Counted from the stretch's first letter, positions 1 to 9,439 are shown. The stretch is DNA of 64,000 nucleotides from Bradyrhizobium diazoefficiens USDA 110 (GCF_000011365.1 NC_004463.1:5504001-5568000), one strand, 5' to 3'. The notes: generated from the letters alone by a model not told the origin. Translations and numbers: made by a program.

Positions 1-116
1 CACCATTTCAGCGCAGGACTGTTCTCCTGCCTGCCGAAGAACACCATCATGGCGCCGAGCAGTGCGGCGACCATGGTGGCAACCAAATAGAGCGTGATGC
101 TATCGAGCGACATCAT
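1..116 (-). CDS. N-terminal fragment of a membrane protein (cut by window edge)
   Basis: Only about 38 codons are inside the window. The reading frame starts with two consecutive ATG codons (116 and 113), preceded by a purine-rich AAGGGGG ribosome binding site, so this is a genuine gene start. Residues 3-25 (LDSITLYLVATMVAALLGAM and following) form a hydrophobic transmembrane helix followed by FFGRQ. Similar N-termini occur on membrane-bound GGDEF proteins of this group, but no catalytic domain is visible, so the function is left open. Confidence 0.55.
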   Translation of the reverse strand, partial: MMSLDSITLYLVATMVAALLGAMMVFFGRQENSPALKW

Positions 117-274
117 GTCGGCCCCCTTGAAAACATAGCAGTTACGCGACCGGCCCAGCCGATTTGCGCGCCCTTCCAAAGGCGACGCTAAGTTCCCGCG
201 GGTTCCATTCAGGTTTTCACGCGGCCCCAACTTTTCGGGAAACACGTCGTCAATTTGCATACAAACGAACAACA

Positions 275-302
275 AAAAGGGCGCTGAAATCAGCGCCCTT
301 TT
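275..302 (-). terminator. Rho-independent terminator of the rplM-rpsI operon
   Basis: A perfect 13-bp inverted repeat (AAAAGGGCGCTGA against TCAGCGCCCTTTT) with a 2-base loop. Read on the minus strand it lies about 45 bp past the rpsI stop and ends in a T run. Confidence 0.9.
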
Positions 303-346
303 GCATCTCATTGAAGCCGCTTTCGCGGCGAATGTGACCGAAGCGA

Positions 347-826
347 TTAACGCTTCGAGAACTGGAAGGACCGGCGGGCCTTGGCCTTGCCGTACTTCTT
401 GCGCTCGACCACGCGGCTGTCGCGGGTGAGGAAGCCGCCCTTCTTGAGCACGGTGCGCAGCTCCGGCTCGAAATAGGTGAGCGCCTTGGAGATGCCGTGA
501 CGGACGGCGCCGGCCTGGCCGGACAGACCGCCGCCGGCGACGGTGCAGATCACGTCGTACTGGCCGGAACGCTGGGCCACGGAGAACGGCTGCTCGATCA
601 TCATGCGCAGCACGGGACGCGCGAAATAGACCTCGACCTCACGCGAATTGACCGTGACCTTGCCGGCACCCGGCTTGATCCAGACACGGGCGACCGCGTC
701 CTTGCGCTTGCCGGTGGCATAGGCGCGGTTGAACTTGTCGACCTTCTTCTCGTGCTTGGGCGCGTCGGGCGCGGCCGCCGTCTTGAGCTGCGAGAGCTGG
801 TCGAGCGACTGAATGGATTCGGCCAT
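347..826 (-). CDS. rpsI: 30S ribosomal protein S9
   Basis: A 159-residue S9 protein of the small ribosomal subunit, located near the decoding site. The first 30 or so residues are the charged N-terminal extension usual in alphaproteobacteria. The S9 core follows ([18 protein letters not shown]), and the C-terminal tail ends in the universal [10 protein letters not shown], which reaches the P site. It lies 1 bp downstream of rplM, the normal L13-S9 pair, and shares its transcript and the terminator at 275-302. Start ATG at 826. Confidence 0.97.
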   Translation of the reverse strand: MAESIQSLDQLSQLKTAAAPDAPKHEKKVDKFNRAYATGKRKDAVARVWIKPGAGKVTVNSREVEVYFARPVLRMMIEQPFSVAQRSGQYDVICTVAGGGLSGQAGAVRHGISKALTYFEPELRTVLKKGGFLTRDSRVVERKKYGKAKARRSFQFSKR

Positions 827-827
827 G

Positions 828-1292
828 TTATGCGGCCCTCGTGTTCTTGCGGTTCAACTTGGCGATGTCGATCTTCTCGGGCTGCTGCGCCTCGTGCGGA
901 TGATCGGCCCCGCCGTAGACGCGGAGGTTACCCATCTGCACGCGACCGAGCGGACCACGCGGAATCATGCGCTCGACGGCCTTCTCGAGCACGCGCTCGG
1001 GATGCTTGCCCTCGAGGATCTGGCGCGCGGTGCGCTCCTTGACGTGGCCGACATAGCCGGTGTGCTTGTAGTAGGTCTTCTGCTCGCGCTTGCGACCGGT
1101 GAGGACCGCATGCTGCGCGTTGATGATGATGACGTTGTCGCCGCAATCAACGTGCGGGGTGTAGGTCGGGAGGTGCTTGCCGCGCAGGCGCATGGCGACG
1201 ATGGTGGCGAGACGGCCGACGACCAGACCCTTGGCGTCGATCAGCACCCACTTCTTCGTCACCTCAGCCGGCTTTGCCGAAAAGGTTTTCAT
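828..1292 (-). CDS. rplM: 50S ribosomal protein L13
   Basis: A 154-residue L13, an early-assembling protein of the large subunit. The conserved stretches [33 protein letters not shown] and [13 protein letters not shown] are all present. The frame is open upstream to 1331, but the start is placed at ATG 1292 ([15 protein letters not shown]) because family members begin there and the extra upstream residues look non-conserved. First gene of the rplM-rpsI operon, so its promoter should lie in about 1293-1450. Confidence 0.96.
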   Translation of the reverse strand: MKTFSAKPAEVTKKWVLIDAKGLVVGRLATIVAMRLRGKHLPTYTPHVDCGDNVIIINAQHAVLTGRKREQKTYYKHTGYVGHVKERTARQILEGKHPERVLEKAVERMIPRGPLGRVQMGNLRVYGGADHPHEAQQPEKIDIAKLNRKNTRAA

Positions 1293-1450
1293 ATCGGAGT
1301 TTCCGTGGACGGGAGATATCGGCGCGAACACCGCACCGGACTGCGCGGTTTTCTAGAGAAGAGACGCGCAACGGTCAATGCCCGAAGACGGAAATTACGC
1401 TCGTAAAATCAACAGCTTAAAAATATGGTGCTATATTACCTGCAAAAAGC

Positions 1451-1879
1451 TCAAACATTTGGAATGGAATAGGTCGAGGTGACATGGGCGATCGGATCGG
1501 GCGAGGTGCCGGACAAGAGGTTCACTTCCCCGACCGCCAGGCGCTTGCCGAGCTTGAGCAGCCGCGCCTCGGCCAGAACGTCCTGGCCGGGCTGGCCCTT
1601 GCGCAGGAAGTTGATGTTGAGATTGGTGGTGACCGCGAGCCCGATCGGCCCGATCGCGGACAGAAGCACCACGTACATCGCGAAATCGGCGAGCGCCATC
1701 AGCGTCGGGCCGGACACGGTTCCGCCCGGCCGCAGCATCCTTTCGCTGTAGCGCTGGCGCAAAAGGCAGGTCTGGCCGTCCGCGCTCTCGATCGTGATGT
1801 CGCCGCCACTGAAGGCCTGGGGAAACTCGTCACGGAGAAACTGCTCGACCTCCGCCACGCTCATTTTCGCTAACGCCAT
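1451..1879 (-). CDS. PaaI-family hot-dog thioesterase
   Basis: A 142-residue single-domain protein of the 4HBT/PaaI acyl-CoA thioesterase family, expected to hydrolyse acyl-CoA thioesters in the cytoplasm. The hot-dog helix and its lead-in are seen as RPGGTVSGPTLMALADFAMY (about residues 50-69), followed by the LNINFLRKG strand. It is divergent from an enoyl-CoA hydratase, with only 85 bp between the two starts. That supports a shared regulatory region and a joint role in acyl-CoA turnover. The natural substrate cannot be told. Confidence 0.85.
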   Translation of the reverse strand: MALAKMSVAEVEQFLRDEFPQAFSGGDITIESADGQTCLLRQRYSERMLRPGGTVSGPTLMALADFAMYVVLLSAIGPIGLAVTTNLNINFLRKGQPGQDVLAEARLLKLGKRLAVGEVNLLSGTSPDPIAHVTSTYSIPNV

Positions 1880-1964
1880 GCCACCCCCACCCTCGCTTCA
1901 GGTCCGCTGTTACATTAGGTTATCTGCATCATCCAATTGCAATAATCCAACTGGAAACGCTTCG

Positions 1965-2789
1965 ATGTCCGTCCAGCCCGCCCGCCCCCCCTTCCCGGAA
2001 CCGCCGATCCTGCTGCGGGAGATCGTCGGCACCGTCGCCGTGCTCACGCTGAACCGCCCCGCCGCGCGCAACAGCCTGTCGGAGGCGATGATCGGCCAGC
2101 TGCATGCGAGCTTCAACGCAATTGCCGAGGACAAGCGCATCCGCGCCGCCGTCATCGCCGCCAACGGTCCGGCCTTCTCCGCCGGCCACGATATGAAGGA
2201 ATTGACCGCGCGCCGCAGCGACCCCGATCGCGGCCGCGCATATTTCGCCGAGATGATGAACGCCTGTAGCGCGATGATGCAGGCGATCGTGCACCTGCCA
2301 AAGCCCGTGATCGCCGCCGTCCAGGGCATCGCGACCGCCGCCGGCTGCCAGCTCGTCGCAAGCTGCGATCTCGCGGTCGCCTCGGAGGACGCGAAGTTCG
2401 CCACGCCCGGCGTCGACATCGGCCTGTTCTGCTCGACGCCGATGGTGGCGCTGTCGCGCAACGTTCCGCGCAAACAGGCGATGGAGATGCTGCTGACGGG
2501 CGAGCCTGTCACGGCCGACCGCGCCCGCGAGATCGGCCTCGTCAATCGCGTCGTGACAGCGGGTACCGAGCGCGGCGCCGCGATTGCGCTGGCGGAACAG
2601 GTCGCGCTGAAATCCGCCTACACGGTCAAGCTCGGCAAGGAGGCGTTCTATCGCCAGGCCGAGATGAGCCTTGCGGACGCCTATCGCTATGCGGCAGAGG
2701 TGATGACCGAGAACATGATGGCGCGCGACGCCGAGGAAGGCATCGGCGCCTTCATCGAGAAGCGCGCGCCGACGTGGCGGGATGAATAG
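1965..2789 (+). CDS. Enoyl-CoA hydratase/isomerase (crotonase family)
   Basis: A 274-residue crotonase-fold protein. The oxyanion-hole segment is visible as FSAGHDMKEL (about residue 70), and the second glycine-rich CoA-binding segment as GIATAAGCQLVASCDLAVA (about residue 118), followed by FATPGVDIGLF. Length is normal for a single-domain hydratase. The frame extends upstream into the neighbouring thioesterase gene, so the start is put at ATG 1965 (MSVQPARPPF), with a GGAAA ribosome site just ahead. The family adds water to 2-enoyl-CoA or does related chemistry; the substrate here is not predictable. Confidence 0.88.
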   Translation: MSVQPARPPFPEPPILLREIVGTVAVLTLNRPAARNSLSEAMIGQLHASFNAIAEDKRIRAAVIAANGPAFSAGHDMKELTARRSDPDRGRAYFAEMMNACSAMMQAIVHLPKPVIAAVQGIATAAGCQLVASCDLAVASEDAKFATPGVDIGLFCSTPMVALSRNVPRKQAMEMLLTGEPVTADRAREIGLVNRVVTAGTERGAAIALAEQVALKSAYTVKLGKEAFYRQAEMSLADAYRYAAEVMTENMMARDAEEGIGAFIEKRAPTWRDE

Positions 2790-2804
2790 CGACGTTTCAC
2801 GCAC

Positions 2805-2906
2805 CGTCATTCCGGGCGATGCGGAGCATCGAACTATGGTGCGCAATTGCGCACCTGAGAATCTCGAGATTCCGAGTTCGGCTCTGCGAGCCGCCCCGGA
2901 ATGACG
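2805..2906. repeat. Intergenic palindromic repeat (type A)
   Basis: About 100 bp bounded by inverted ends (CGTCATTCCGGG and CCGGAATGACG), with internal dyads. It resembles the element at 4930-5031 and lies just ahead of the CoA-binding protein gene. Confidence 0.7.
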
Positions 2907-2920
2907 AACGAAAGAAAAAG

Positions 2921-3505
2921 ATGAACCACGACGCCTATCCCGACAATTACATCCGCGCCATCCTCAATAGCGTGAAGTCGATCGCGATGGTCGGCGCCTC
3001 GCCGGTCAATGTGCGGCCGAGCTATTTCGCGTTCAAATATCTGGCGCAGCGCGGCTATGACATGATTCCGGTCAATCCCGGCCATGTCGGCAAGGAGCTG
3101 CTCGGAAAACCCTTCGTCGCCTCGATGTCCGACATCGGCCGTCCCGTCGACATGATCGACATCTTTCGCAACTCCAGCCACATCATGCCCGTGGTCGAGG
3201 AAGCCCTGGCGCTCGATCCGCTGCCGAAGGTGATCTGGATGCAGCTCGGCGCGCGTGACGACGTCGCGGCGGCGAAGGCCGAAGCGGTCGGTATCAAGGT
3301 CGTGATGAACCGCTGCCCAAAGATCGAATATGGCCGCTTGTCGTCCGAGATCTCCTGGATGGGCGTCAATTCGCGCACGCTCAGCTCCAAGCGCGCGCCG
3401 GCGCCGACGCAAGGCATGCGGCTATCCCTCAATCGGATGAGTGTCGGCGGTGGCGATACCGCGGCATCCGATCGTGCCGCCAAAAACAAGAGCGAGCAAA
3501 GCTGA
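2921..3505 (+). CDS. CoA-binding domain protein (YccU-like)
   Basis: A 194-residue protein of the CoA_binding_2 family, a Rossmann-like fold related to the succinyl-CoA synthetase alpha subunit N-domain. The glycine-rich loop is seen as SIAMVGASPVNVRPSY at about residue 19, and the later strands as MIPVNPGH and VIWMQLGA. A conserved NRCPKIEY near residue 130 matches the family. Start chosen at ATG 2921 (MNHDAYPDNYIRAIL), because the upstream part of the frame runs through the palindromic repeat. The cellular role of the family is poorly defined. Confidence 0.82.
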   Translation: MNHDAYPDNYIRAILNSVKSIAMVGASPVNVRPSYFAFKYLAQRGYDMIPVNPGHVGKELLGKPFVASMSDIGRPVDMIDIFRNSSHIMPVVEEALALDPLPKVIWMQLGARDDVAAAKAEAVGIKVVMNRCPKIEYGRLSSEISWMGVNSRTLSSKRAPAPTQGMRLSLNRMSVGGGDTAASDRAAKNKSEQS

Positions 3506-3643
3506 CGCAATTGCGAACGATTCTTTTCGCGAACGCGACAATACGCAGAACGATCGTTCCGATGTGAAGCCGCGCCTTGACGGCAGCAGCGGCGCCGATC
3601 AGCATGCCGCGCGATTTCAGACCACAAGAACAGGACGCCCTCA

Positions 3644-4924
3644 ATGAGCGATCGCCTTCCGGGATTTTCAACCCTCGCCGTGCATGCCGGTGCACAGCCC
3701 GACCCCACGACCGGTGCGCGCGCGACGCCGATTTATCAAACGACCTCTTTCGTCTTCAACGACGCCGACCACGCCGCCTCGCTGTTCGGATTGCAGGCGT
3801 TCGGCAACATCTATACCCGCATCGGCAACCCAACCAACGCGGTGCTGGAAGAACGCGTCGCTGCGCTCGAAGGCGGCACGGCGGCGCTGGCCGTTGCCTC
3901 CGGCCACGCCGCGCAGGTCGTGGTGTTGCAGCAATTGCTCCAGCCCGGCGACGAGTTCATCGCCGCGCGAAAGCTCTATGGCGGCTCGATCAACCAGTTC
4001 ACGCATGCGTTCAAGAGCTTCGGCTGGAACGTGGTGTGGGCCGATTCCGACGACATCGCCAGCTTCGAGCGCGCCGTCACCCCGCGCACCAAGGCGATCT
4101 TCATCGAGTCCATCGCCAACCCCGGCGGCAGCATCACCGACATCGAGGCGGTCTCGACGGTGGCGCGCAAGGCGGGCGTGCCGCTGATCGTCGACAACAC
4201 GCTGGCCTCGCCCTACCTGATCCGCCCGATCGATCACGGTGCCGACATCGTCGTGCACTCGCTGACGAAGTTTCTGGGCGGCCACGGCAATTCGCTCGGC
4301 GGCATCATCGTCGATGCCGGCACGTTCGACTGGTCGACCGGCGGCAAATATCCGATGCTGTCGGAGCCGCGGCCGGAATATCACGGCATCCGCCTCCAGG
4401 AGACCTTTGGCAATTTCGCCTTCGCGATTGCCTGCCGCGTGCTGGGCTTGCGCGACCTCGGGCCGGCGCTGTCGCCGTTCAACGCCTTCATGATCCTGAC
4501 CGGCATCGAGACGCTGCCGCTGCGCATGCAGAAGCACTGCGACAACGCCAAGGCGGTCGCCGAATTCCTCGCCGGCCATCCGGCGGTGGCCTCGGTGAGC
4601 TACGCGGGCCTTGCCAGCGACAAGTACAACCGGCTTGCGCGCAAATACGCGCCAAAGGGCGCAGGCGCCGTGTTCACCTTCAGCCTGAAGGGCGGCTATG
4701 ACGCCGGCGTCAGCCTGGTGTCGAAACTGCAGTTGTTCTCGCATCTGGCCAATGTCGGCGACACCCGCTCGCTGGTGATCCATCCGGCCTCGACCACGCA
4801 CAGCCAGCTCGACGACGCCGCCAAGGTGAAGTCCGGCGCCGGCCCCGACGTGGTGCGGCTCTCGATCGGCATCGAGGACAAGGAAGACCTGATCGCCGAT
4901 CTGGAACAGGCGCTGGGGGCTTAG
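3644..4924 (+). CDS. metY: O-acetylhomoserine aminocarboxypropyltransferase (sulfhydrylase)
   Basis: A 426-residue fold-type I PLP enzyme of the Cys/Met metabolism family, length typical of O-acetylhomoserine sulfhydrylase. The PLP lysine lies in HSLTKFLGGHG (Lys209). The phosphate-binding YTRIGNPT (about residue 57) and substrate-binding HPASTTH motifs (about residue 380) are intact. It is expected to make homocysteine from O-acetylhomoserine and sulfide, or to act with a related thiol. O-succinylhomoserine use cannot be excluded from sequence alone. A single gene with its own start at ATG 3644, flanked downstream by a palindromic repeat. Confidence 0.88.
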   Translation: MSDRLPGFSTLAVHAGAQPDPTTGARATPIYQTTSFVFNDADHAASLFGLQAFGNIYTRIGNPTNAVLEERVAALEGGTAALAVASGHAAQVVVLQQLLQPGDEFIAARKLYGGSINQFTHAFKSFGWNVVWADSDDIASFERAVTPRTKAIFIESIANPGGSITDIEAVSTVARKAGVPLIVDNTLASPYLIRPIDHGADIVVHSLTKFLGGHGNSLGGIIVDAGTFDWSTGGKYPMLSEPRPEYHGIRLQETFGNFAFAIACRVLGLRDLGPALSPFNAFMILTGIETLPLRMQKHCDNAKAVAEFLAGHPAVASVSYAGLASDKYNRLARKYAPKGAGAVFTFSLKGGYDAGVSLVSKLQLFSHLANVGDTRSLVIHPASTTHSQLDDAAKVKSGAGPDVVRLSIGIEDKEDLIADLEQALGA

Positions 4925-4929
4925 TTGCC

Positions 4930-5031
4930 CGTCGTTCCGAGGCGGTGCGAAGCACCGAACCCGGAACCTCGACGTCATTTGCTCATCTCTGGATTCCGGG
5001 TTCGGTCCTACCGGACCGCCCCGGAATGACG
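4930..5031. repeat. Intergenic palindromic repeat (type A)
   Basis: A second copy of the element at 2805-2906, bounded by CGTCGTTCCG and CCGGAATGACGG, carrying ATTCCGGGTTCGG. It directly follows the metY stop and may end that transcript. Confidence 0.7.
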
Positions 5032-5131
5032 GACGGCGCATGGTGGCGGCGCCGCCCCCCTCAGTTAACAGTCATTAACCATATCTGCCGCATACATCGT
5101 CTTTGGATCGCCCTTTGATTCGGAGCCGACG

Positions 5132-5476
5132 ATGCTGCGCTGGATGGTGCCTGCCCTTGCGGCGATGCTGACGCTCTCAAGCGCGCTCGCCGCCGACCTT
5201 CCGGCCACGCCGAAGCGGCGGGCCGCCGTGCCGCCGCAGGAGGCGCCAACGGTCTATGTCGAGACCGATCCGGATGCGCTGATCTCGCCGGCCTATGGCA
5301 TCGGCAGCTACGTCCGCAATCTGCCGGGCACGCCGCTGCTGCCCGGCTCTCACACGCTGCCGGGCTATTATGGCCGCCCCTGGGACTACGACTATCAGGG
5401 CCCGTATTACGGCGGGAAGCAGGTCGACTATTTCTGGCGCCTGCCCTACGCGTGCGGCGTCTACGGCTATTGCTGA
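5132..5476 (+). CDS. Small exported proline/tyrosine-rich protein
   Basis: A 114-residue protein of unknown function. Residues 1-20 are a clear Sec signal peptide with a likely cleavage after SSALA|AD. The mature part is rich in Pro, Tyr and Gly (GYYGRPWDYDYQGPYYGG) and has two cysteines near the C-terminus, suggesting a periplasmic or surface protein. It converges on heme A synthase with 19 bp between the stops. No recognised domain. Confidence 0.72.
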   Translation: MLRWMVPALAAMLTLSSALAADLPATPKRRAAVPPQEAPTVYVETDPDALISPAYGIGSYVRNLPGTPLLPGSHTLPGYYGRPWDYDYQGPYYGGKQVDYFWRLPYACGVYGYC

Positions 5477-5495
5477 TCAGCCGGGCTGATGGTGA

Positions 5496-6578
5496 TCAGC
5501 CGGGCTGACTGACCGGGACCACGCGCGGCTGCGTCTCGGCAGATTGCCGCGAGGCCAGCCGTTCCGTCTGCATCACCGCGAGCGTCAAGACCGCGATCGC
5601 GACTGCCTGATGCGCGAGCGCAAGCCCGATCGGCACCTGGTTGAGCAGCGTGAGAATGCCGAGCACCGCTTGCAGGCTCACCGCAGCAAACAGCCAGAGC
5701 GCGCCGCTCGCAGCGAGACCCGCGCGCGAGCGCACCGCGTCGAACGCATGCAGCGCCGCCAACACGAACAGCGCATAGGCCGTCATGCGGTGCTCGAACT
5801 GCACCGTCAGCACATTGTCGAACATGTTGCGCCACCACGGCGTCTCGAACCACAGCCGCTCGGCGGAGGGAATGAGCGCGCCGTCGATCTCAGGCCAGGT
5901 GTTGTAGGCGCGGCCCGCGCGCAGGCCCGCGACCAATGCACCGAGATAGATCTGCACGAAGGTCACGACAAGCAGCAGCGCACTCGTGAACCGCAGCCGC
6001 GCGGGCGCGGCGATCTGCGCCCGCTCCTTGAGCCGCCGCACCGTCCAGACGATGCCGGCGAAGATCAGCAGCGCGAGCACCAGATGCGTCGCCAGCCGAT
6101 ATTGCGACACCTCGACCCGCTCCGAGAGACCCGAGGCCACCATCCACCAGCCGACCGCGCCTTGAAGCCCGCCGAGCGCGAACAGCAGCCACAGCCTGCG
6201 CTTCAACTCACGGGACAAGCCCCCGCGCCACAGGAAGAAAAGAAACGGCAACAGATAAGCGACGCCGATGAAGCGGCCGAGCAACCGGTGGCTCCACTCC
6301 CACCAGAAAATCTCCTTGAACTCGGACAGGCTCATGCCCGCGTTGAGCTCGCGATATTGCGGGATCTTCTTGTAGGCCTCGAACGCCTCGGTCCACTGCG
6401 CCGCCGAGAGCGGCGGCAGGCTGCCCGTCACTAGCTTCCATTCGACGATCGAGAGGCCGGATTCCGTCAGCCGCGTCGCGCCGCCGACCAGCACCATCAG
6501 CGCGATCAGCGCGGCCACGGAAATCAGCCACCAGCGCACGGCGCGATACGGCTCGGACGGGGCGGAAATCGTCGTCAT
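5496..6578 (-). CDS. ctaA: Heme A synthase (COX15/CtaA family)
   Basis: A 360-residue polytopic inner-membrane protein that oxidises the C8 methyl of heme O to give heme A for aa3-type cytochrome oxidase. About eight hydrophobic helices are visible. The conserved segments include [19 protein letters not shown] (about residues 31-50), the heme-ligand region [17 protein letters not shown] (about 89-105), and later [10 protein letters not shown] and HQAVA histidines. Length matches the alphaproteobacterial type 2 enzyme. ATG 6578 starts directly at the family N-terminus. It is not next to the cox operon here. Confidence 0.94.
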   Translation of the reverse strand: MTTISAPSEPYRAVRWWLISVAALIALMVLVGGATRLTESGLSIVEWKLVTGSLPPLSAAQWTEAFEAYKKIPQYRELNAGMSLSEFKEIFWWEWSHRLLGRFIGVAYLLPFLFFLWRGGLSRELKRRLWLLFALGGLQGAVGWWMVASGLSERVEVSQYRLATHLVLALLIFAGIVWTVRRLKERAQIAAPARLRFTSALLLVVTFVQIYLGALVAGLRAGRAYNTWPEIDGALIPSAERLWFETPWWRNMFDNVLTVQFEHRMTAYALFVLAALHAFDAVRSRAGLAASGALWLFAAVSLQAVLGILTLLNQVPIGLALAHQAVAIAVLTLAVMQTERLASRQSAETQPRVVPVSQPG

Positions 6579-6702
6579 TTCAGGGCGAAACCAAACCTTG
6601 TAGCTAAGAGACTTGAACCAGGAGGCTTGAACCGGACTGCGTGCCCCTTATAGTCCCCCGCTTCCGCAGCGCAAGTTGCGCAAGAGACCGCGACATTCCG
6701 TC

Positions 6703-6921
6703 ATGACGATCCGCACCCGCAAGTTCCTCGGCGCCATCCTGCTCCTGGTGCTGGCCACCGTCTGGGCCCTGCTCGGCATGGCGGCGGCGCAGATGCCGTG
6801 GATCGCCGAATCCGGCTGGCGGCAGGCGATCTACTACGTGGTGGTCGGCATGGGCTGGGTGCTGCCGGCGATGCCGATCGTGAGCTGGATGCAGCGGCCC
6901 GATCGGGCCAAGCCCACCTAA
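6703..6921 (+). CDS. DUF2842 small membrane protein
   Basis: A 72-residue protein with two hydrophobic helices (about residues 9-30 and 42-62) separated by QMPWIAESGWRQ. This matches the DUF2842 family found in alphaproteobacteria, whose function is unknown. Start taken at ATG 6703 (MTIRTRKFLG); the frame opens at 6676 but the upstream residues are not typical. Divergent from ctaA and convergent with the deacetylase homologue, 18 bp between stops. Confidence 0.8.
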   Translation: MTIRTRKFLGAILLLVLATVWALLGMAAAQMPWIAESGWRQAIYYVVVGMGWVLPAMPIVSWMQRPDRAKPT

Positions 6922-6939
6922 CGCTTCTACGTAACGCTC

Positions 6940-7980
6940 CTACGTCGCGCGGCCGGTCGGTTTCACCGGCGCAAAGGCGACACCCGACGCCAGCACGCGC
7001 AGCATGCGCAGCGAGCGCACCCGGCCATCCCAGGAAATGCGCGGCAGCGCGCGCAGATTGGTTCGCCCTTCCGCATCCACGATGCCTGGTATCGCCGACA
7101 CCGCGCTGGTAAAGCCCGCCTCCTCCGCCATCACCACGTGGCTGCGCCGGAACGAGGCGCGATCGCCGAACGGAAAAGCGAGATGCCTGATCTCGCGGTG
7201 GAAGGCCGCTTCCGCAACCACCTTGCCCATCGTCATCTCACGCAGCGCCGCACTGTCCTTCATGTTGGCGAGAACGGGATAGTTCACGGTCGCGCTGCCG
7301 ATCGTGACGAGCGGATCGGCCGCGAGCTTCGCCAGATCCTCCCAATCCATCGACGCTTCGCGCGAGAGCGCAGCCAGGTCGATCCGGTAGCGCGTGCAGA
7401 GATCGGCGATCGCAGCCGACACATCCGCCGGAGGCAGCGAGCGCAGCCAGCTCTCGAGGAACGAGAACAGCGCCCGCTTCTCGGCATTGCCAGTGACGGT
7501 GAAGCGCTGCTCCTTCTCGCCCATCATCAGGCTGATGCGACTCTCGCGCGCGATCACCTGCTCGAGCCCGAGCCACCAGGCCTCTCCGACCCCGTCGGGA
7601 AACGCGGTGGGCACATAGATCGTGAACGGTACGGCGTGGCGGGCCAGCACCGGGTAGGCGAACGTGATCAGATCTTTGCTGGCGCCGTCGAAGGTGAGCG
7701 CCGCGAAGCGCCGCTTCTCCGGCAGCGTCACCGCACGCCGGCAAACCTCGTCCATGCCGAGGATGTCGTACCTCCAGCGCTTCAGCGCCCGAATGGCACG
7801 GTCGAGGAATTGCGGCGTGATCTCGTTCTCGCGCAGCGGCTGAAATCCGCCGCGCCGCCGCGGCCGCACGTGCTGAAAGCGCAGGATGGCGCCGGCTCCA
7901 CGACTGCGCAGCGCGGCCTGGCCGGTGAACCAGGTCAGCTCATGGCGCAGCCGTTCCAGCCATCTGTCGTCGGATGCCAA
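6940..7980 (-). CDS. Polysaccharide deacetylase-like protein, metal site degenerate
   Basis: A 346-residue NodB-like (CE4) protein. The motif-1 region reads ALTFDGASKD, keeping Asp98 but lacking the second Asp of the usual TFDD. The motif-2 region reads IGSATVNYP, so the two zinc-binding histidines of the family's SHTxxH are Ala230 and Tyr234. The motif-3 region AFPFG (about residue 268) is recognisable. I infer it keeps the fold but not normal zinc-dependent deacetylation. It is divergent from a CelD-like acetyltransferase next to the exopolysaccharide locus, so a polysaccharide-related role is likely. Confidence 0.8.
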   Translation of the reverse strand: MASDDRWLERLRHELTWFTGQAALRSRGAGAILRFQHVRPRRRGGFQPLRENEITPQFLDRAIRALKRWRYDILGMDEVCRRAVTLPEKRRFAALTFDGASKDLITFAYPVLARHAVPFTIYVPTAFPDGVGEAWWLGLEQVIARESRISLMMGEKEQRFTVTGNAEKRALFSFLESWLRSLPPADVSAAIADLCTRYRIDLAALSREASMDWEDLAKLAADPLVTIGSATVNYPVLANMKDSAALREMTMGKVVAEAAFHREIRHLAFPFGDRASFRRSHVVMAEEAGFTSAVSAIPGIVDAEGRTNLRALPRISWDGRVRSLRMLRVLASGVAFAPVKPTGRAT

Positions 7981-8110
7981 TATCCCACCTTCGCGCTCGC
8001 CGGCGGCCCGTTCCCTCGCCTATTGTCATTACCCTTTGTTGACATTTCTTTGCAAAGGTCGGCCACAGGCCGAATTACGCATATTTTTGATTTCTCGACA
8101 GGTTTCGCGA

Positions 8111-9292
8111 ATGACCATGGCTGCGGCGATGCAAAGCCGGACGGCAGAAGCGCCAGCGCGGTCGAAAGCGAGCCGTATCGCGCAGGTCGACATCGTCACC
8201 GATCTCAATCAGGCCGAGCCGGTCTGGCGCGCCCTCGAGGAGAGCGGCCACCTCTTCACGCCCTACCAGCGCTTCGACCTGCTCAGCCCCTGGCAGCGGC
8301 TGGTCGGCGGCTGCGAGGGCGCGCGCCCCTTCATCGTGATCGCCCGCGACGCCGAACATGCGCCGCTCCTGCTGCTGCCGCTCTCGCTGCGCCAAGGTCA
8401 CGGGGTGCGCACGGCCTGCTTCATGGGCGGCAAGCATACGACCTTCAACATGGGACTGTGGAACGCCGAGTTCGCGGCACAGGCCGTCGCCGCCGATCTC
8501 GATGCACTGCTCGCGCCGCTGCGCGAGCATGTCGACGTGCTCTCGCTGACGCAGCAGCCGCTGCGCTGGAACGATCAGCAGAACCCGTTCGCGGCTCTCC
8601 CGCGGCAGAGTGCGATCAACGGCTGCCCGCTGCTGGTGATGGAGCCGGGCGGCCCGCCCGCGTCGCGGATCAGCAACTCCTTCCGCCGCCGCCTCAAGAG
8701 CAAGGAGAAGAAGCTCCAGGCGCTCGCCGGCTATCGTTATCACCTCGCCACCAACGACGCCGACGTCACCCGCCTGCTCGACTGGTTCTTCCGCGTCAAG
8801 CCGGTGCGGATGGCCGAACAGAAACTGCCCAACGTCTTCGCCGAGCCGGGCGTCGAACAGTTCGTCCGCAGCGCCTGCCTGGCGCCGCGCGGCGACGGCC
8901 GTGTCATCGACATCCACGCGCTCGAATGCGACGACGAGGTGATCGCGATCTTCGCCGGCGTCGCCGACGGCCAGCGCTTCTCGATGATGTTCAACACCTA
9001 CACCATGTCCGAGCACGCCCGCTACAGCCCGGGCCTGATCCTGATGCGCTACATCATCGACCGCTACGCCGAGCGCGGCTACCGCTCGCTCGACCTCGGC
9101 ATCGGCTCGGACGACTACAAGCGGATGTTCTGCAAGGACGACGAGGACATCTTTGACAGCTTCGTGCCGCTGACCTCGCGCGGCAAGCTTGCGGCGATGG
9201 CGATGTCCTCGCTCAGCCACGGCAAGCGGCTGGTGAAGCAGAACCAGATGCTGTTCGATCTGGCGCAGCGGCTGCGGCGCGCGTTCGGGTAG
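8111..9292 (+). CDS. GNAT-fold acetyltransferase, CelD/BioF2-like
   Basis: A 393-residue protein of the Acetyltransf_6 (BioF2-like, CelD) group often found in polysaccharide loci. The C-terminal GNAT half shows IFAGVADGQRFSMMFNTY and HARYSPGLILMRYIID, then the SLDLGIGSDDYKRMFC segment typical of this group (about residues 323-338). The frame opens earlier inside the divergent gene; the start is placed at ATG 8111, matching the beginning of conserved sequence. It probably acylates a cell-surface polysaccharide or precursor; the acceptor is unknown. Confidence 0.78.
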   Translation: MTMAAAMQSRTAEAPARSKASRIAQVDIVTDLNQAEPVWRALEESGHLFTPYQRFDLLSPWQRLVGGCEGARPFIVIARDAEHAPLLLLPLSLRQGHGVRTACFMGGKHTTFNMGLWNAEFAAQAVAADLDALLAPLREHVDVLSLTQQPLRWNDQQNPFAALPRQSAINGCPLLVMEPGGPPASRISNSFRRRLKSKEKKLQALAGYRYHLATNDADVTRLLDWFFRVKPVRMAEQKLPNVFAEPGVEQFVRSACLAPRGDGRVIDIHALECDDEVIAIFAGVADGQRFSMMFNTYTMSEHARYSPGLILMRYIIDRYAERGYRSLDLGIGSDDYKRMFCKDDEDIFDSFVPLTSRGKLAAMAMSSLSHGKRLVKQNQMLFDLAQRLRRAFG

Positions 9293-9304
9293 ACTTCGTA
9301 GTAA

Positions 9305-9398
9305 CGTAGGGTGGGCAAAGCGAAGCGTGCCCACCACCTCTGCCGCAATCGTTGAAAGGCGGTGGGCACGGCGCAAGTGCGCCTTTGCCCACCCTACG
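9305..9398. repeat. Palindromic repeat with 16-bp perfect ends
   Basis: Bounded by CGTAGGGTGGGCAAAG and its exact reverse complement CTTTGCCCACCCTACG, with a second GTGGGCAC dyad inside. Lies after the acetyltransferase stop, between convergent genes. Confidence 0.75.
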
Positions 9399-9439
9399 AT
9401 TCCGAACTCGTGGAGAGTGACCCTTCACCCGTCTCACCC

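Noticed and set aside
5467..5853. Minus-strand frames inside ctaA (128 and 100 codons)
   Set aside because: Arg/Ala-rich shadows of the heme A synthase frame, typical of high-GC DNA.
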